Part shown: piece by piece, positions 62,569 to 64,000 of the stretch | Position numbering within the stretch: position 1 is the first letter of the stretch | Layout: each line of letters opens with the position of its first letter | From: an uncultured Piscinibacter sp. | GTDB taxonomy: Bacteria; Pseudomonadota; Gammaproteobacteria; Burkholderiales; Burkholderiaceae_C | NCBI RefSeq assembly: GCF_937952055.1 | Contig: NZ_CALFYO010000032.1 | Location: 186,001 to 250,000, forward strand | Length of the DNA: 64,000 bases | Direction of reading: 5' to 3' | Translations under genes and position numbers: made by a program | Notes under the pieces: generated by a model | Seen by the model: the letters and a program-made list of their open reading frames with translations, nothing else | Database searches by the model: none | What the model was told of the DNA's origin: nothing

Positions 62569-64000
62569 GGGACGAGACCGGGCGCATCACCGAGGCGCTG
62601 ATGCGCGATGCGCTGCTCGGTGCCGGCACCTCGGTGTGGGAGTGGGAGGTGCCCAGCGACCGGCTTTCCAGCACCGACGCCAGCGCGGCGCTGCTCGGCT
62701 ACGGTCCGGGCGAGATCACGATGTCGCAGCAGGCGTGGAACGCGCTGATCCATCCCGACGACCTGGCCGAGAACCACGCCGCCTACCTGCGCCATGCGCG
62801 CGGCGAGGTGCCGATCTACGAGCACGAGTACCGCGCGCACTGCAAGGACGGCTCGTGGCGCTGGATCTCCGAGCGAGGCCGGGTGGTCGAGCGCGACGCG
62901 CAGGGCGAGCCGCTGCGCGTGGTCGGTACGCTGTCCGACATCACGCAGCGCCGCGATGCGCAGCGCGAGGCACTGACGCTGAGCGATCGCCTGCGCCGCA
63001 TCGTGCGCAACGTGCCGGGCATCGTCTACCAGTACCGCACCCTGCCCGATGGCGGCGGTGAGTTTCCTTTCATCAGCGAGAGCTGCATCGAGCTGCTCGG
63101 GCTCGAGCCGCAGGCGTTCATCGAGAACCCCTCGCGCGCCATGCGCCTGATCGAGCGCGCGGACCGCGAACGGGTGTTCGCCGGCGTCGCCGACGCGCTG
63201 CGCGCGATGCAGCGCTGGCGTTGCGAGTTCCGTCTCCATCTGGGCGATGGCCAGACGCGCTGGGTCCGCCTGCATGCCACCCCGCAGCGCGAGGCCGCCG
63301 GCAGCGTGCTGTGGCACGGCTACATCGAGGACATCACCGACACCCACGACCTCGAACAGGCACGCGCCGACGCAGTGGCGGCGCAGGCCGCCAACCGCGC
63401 CAAGACCGACTTCCTCTCTCGCATGAGCCATGAGCTGCGCACGCCGCTGAACGCGGTGCTCGGCTTTGCGCAACTGCTCGAGATGGACGTGCGCGAGCCG
63501 CTCACCGAGACGCAGCGCCGCCGCGTCGAGCTGATCCGCGAGGCCGGAGCGCACCTGTTGCAGATGATCGGCGAACTGCTCGACCTGACTCGCATCGAGT
63601 CCGGCCAGCTCGCCGTCACGCTTGCCGAGCTGCCGCTCGCGCCGCTGATCATCGACTGTCTCGCGCTGGTGCGGCCGCAGGCGGATGCGGCAGGCATCGA
63701 GCTGGACTTCGACGGTGCCGGCGCCGCGGTGTCCGCGCGCGTGGACACCACGCGGTTGCGCCAGGTGCTGCTCAACCTGCTGGGCAACGCGATCAAGTAC
63801 AACCGCCGCGGCGGCCACGTCGGCATCGCGGTGCGCGGCGTCGATGGCGGCGCCGTGGTCATCGAGGTGCACGACTCCGGCATGGGCATCGCCGCCGAGG
63901 ACATGGCCACGCTGTTCGAGCCTTTCCAGCGTGGTGCCCAGGCGACGAGCGCGATCGAAGGCGCCGGCATCGGCCTGGCGGTGACCAAGGCGCTGGTCGA
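62565..64000 (+). CDS. PAS-domain sensor histidine kinase (cut by window end)
   Basis: 478 complete codons are visible before the edge. There are two PAS/PAC units: about residues 10-130, with IHPDDLAENHAAYLRH and WRWISERGRVV then GTLSDITQRR, and about 140-265, with IVYQYRTLPDG, SCIELLGLEPQAFIENPSRAM and GYIEDITDTHDLEQ. The HisKA helix reads SRMSHELRTPLNAVLGFAQLL (His289), followed by an HATPase domain with LLNLLGNAIKYNRRGG and HDSGMGIAAEDM. No membrane segment is seen, so it is a soluble hybrid-type or plain kinase. The start is inside the waaF stop (ATGA), an odd coupling of a sensor to an LPS gene. Confidence 0.92.
   Translation, partial: MRDETGRITEALMRDALLGAGTSVWEWEVPSDRLSSTDASAALLGYGPGEITMSQQAWNALIHPDDLAENHAAYLRHARGEVPIYEHEYRAHCKDGSWRWISERGRVVERDAQGEPLRVVGTLSDITQRRDAQREALTLSDRLRRIVRNVPGIVYQYRTLPDGGGEFPFISESCIELLGLEPQAFIENPSRAMRLIERADRERVFAGVADALRAMQRWRCEFRLHLGDGQTRWVRLHATPQREAAGSVLWHGYIEDITDTHDLEQARADAVAAQAANRAKTDFLSRMSHELRTPLNAVLGFAQLLEMDVREPLTETQRRRVELIREAGAHLLQMIGELLDLTRIESGQLAVTLAELPLAPLIIDCLALVRPQADAAGIELDFDGAGAAVSARVDTTRLRQVLLNLLGNAIKYNRRGGHVGIAVRGVDGGAVVIEVHDSGMGIAAEDMATLFEPFQRGAQATSAIEGAGIGLAVTKALV

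Overview
The window is about 64 kb of very GC-rich, gene-dense bacterial chromosome. Gene content points to a betaproteobacterium of the Burkholderiales, in the Rubrivivax/Leptothrix/Methylibium/Piscinibacter area. The evidence is a five-step histidine pathway with HutF and HutG, an aerobic benzoyl-CoA (box) pathway with a BoxR-type regulator, GTP-dependent PEP carboxykinase, an SHP/diheme cytochrome cluster, WaaF, LplT and RadA. This is an inference from gene families; no rRNA is present to confirm it. I saw no tRNA, rRNA, insertion sequence, prophage or CRISPR array.

Layout. 1-4.7 kb: the edge of a DUF1439-like gene (minus), an 834-bp stretch without a convincing gene, pckG with a clear terminator, then two small related proteins of unknown function divergent from a LysR regulator across a perfect inverted repeat. 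4.7-15.3 kb: histidine utilisation. hutU-hutD-hutF-hutI run forward, each joined to the next by an ATGA stop/start overlap. hutG and hutH run backward, a three-gene NMT1/TauABC-type ABC transporter runs forward between them, and hutC ends the block. Three copies of one palindrome (core TGGTCTAG) lie before hutU, between hutG and the transporter, and between hutH and hutC. They are the likely HutC operators. 15.3-22.7 kb: housekeeping and stress genes: a SEC-C protein, a phosphoesterase, a CcmI-like TPR protein, a universal stress protein, a TetR regulator, a 68-residue small protein, PhoD and a YegD-like Hsp70.

23-39.7 kb: aerobic benzoate degradation. boxC-boxB-boxA-hydroxyacyl-CoA dehydrogenase-MaoC run on the minus strand and boxR lies just upstream. 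On the plus strand are a DUF4863 gene, the semialdehyde dehydrogenase, benzoate-CoA ligase, an alpha/beta hydrolase and a complete Liv-type ABC transporter, mostly with overlapping or near-touching ends. Benzoate would be imported, activated to benzoyl-CoA, epoxidised by BoxAB, ring-opened by BoxC, oxidised by the dehydrogenase and finished by beta-oxidation-like enzymes. TGCA-type boxes sit on good sigma-70 promoters in front of boxC and of the plus-strand operon, which fits repression by BoxR relieved by benzoyl-CoA.

39.7-46.3 kb: a methyltransferase, then a five-gene minus-strand operon encoding oxygen-binding cytochrome SHP, a diheme cytochrome c, a cytochrome b561 and a QseBC/PmrAB-like two-component system, with a PmrA/QseB-like direct repeat in the operon promoter. 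An aromatic/aspartate aminotransferase and a glutathione peroxidase follow. 46.4-64 kb: a two-receiver regulator, an EamA transporter, an SGNH-type protein, lplT, alr, a membrane protein, arfB, a candidate small RNA with a strong terminator, a ClC channel, a MarR regulator, a Pal-like lipoprotein, a LysE exporter, an unusual PhnD-rhodanese fusion, radA, a phosphoesterase, ilvE, a zinc-finger protein, waaF and a PAS sensor kinase cut by the window end.

The points most worth a second look are the SHP operon with its own two-component system, the PhnD-rhodanese fusion, the BoxR and HutC operator sets, the twin small proteins beside LysR, and the candidate small RNA near 53.1 kb.
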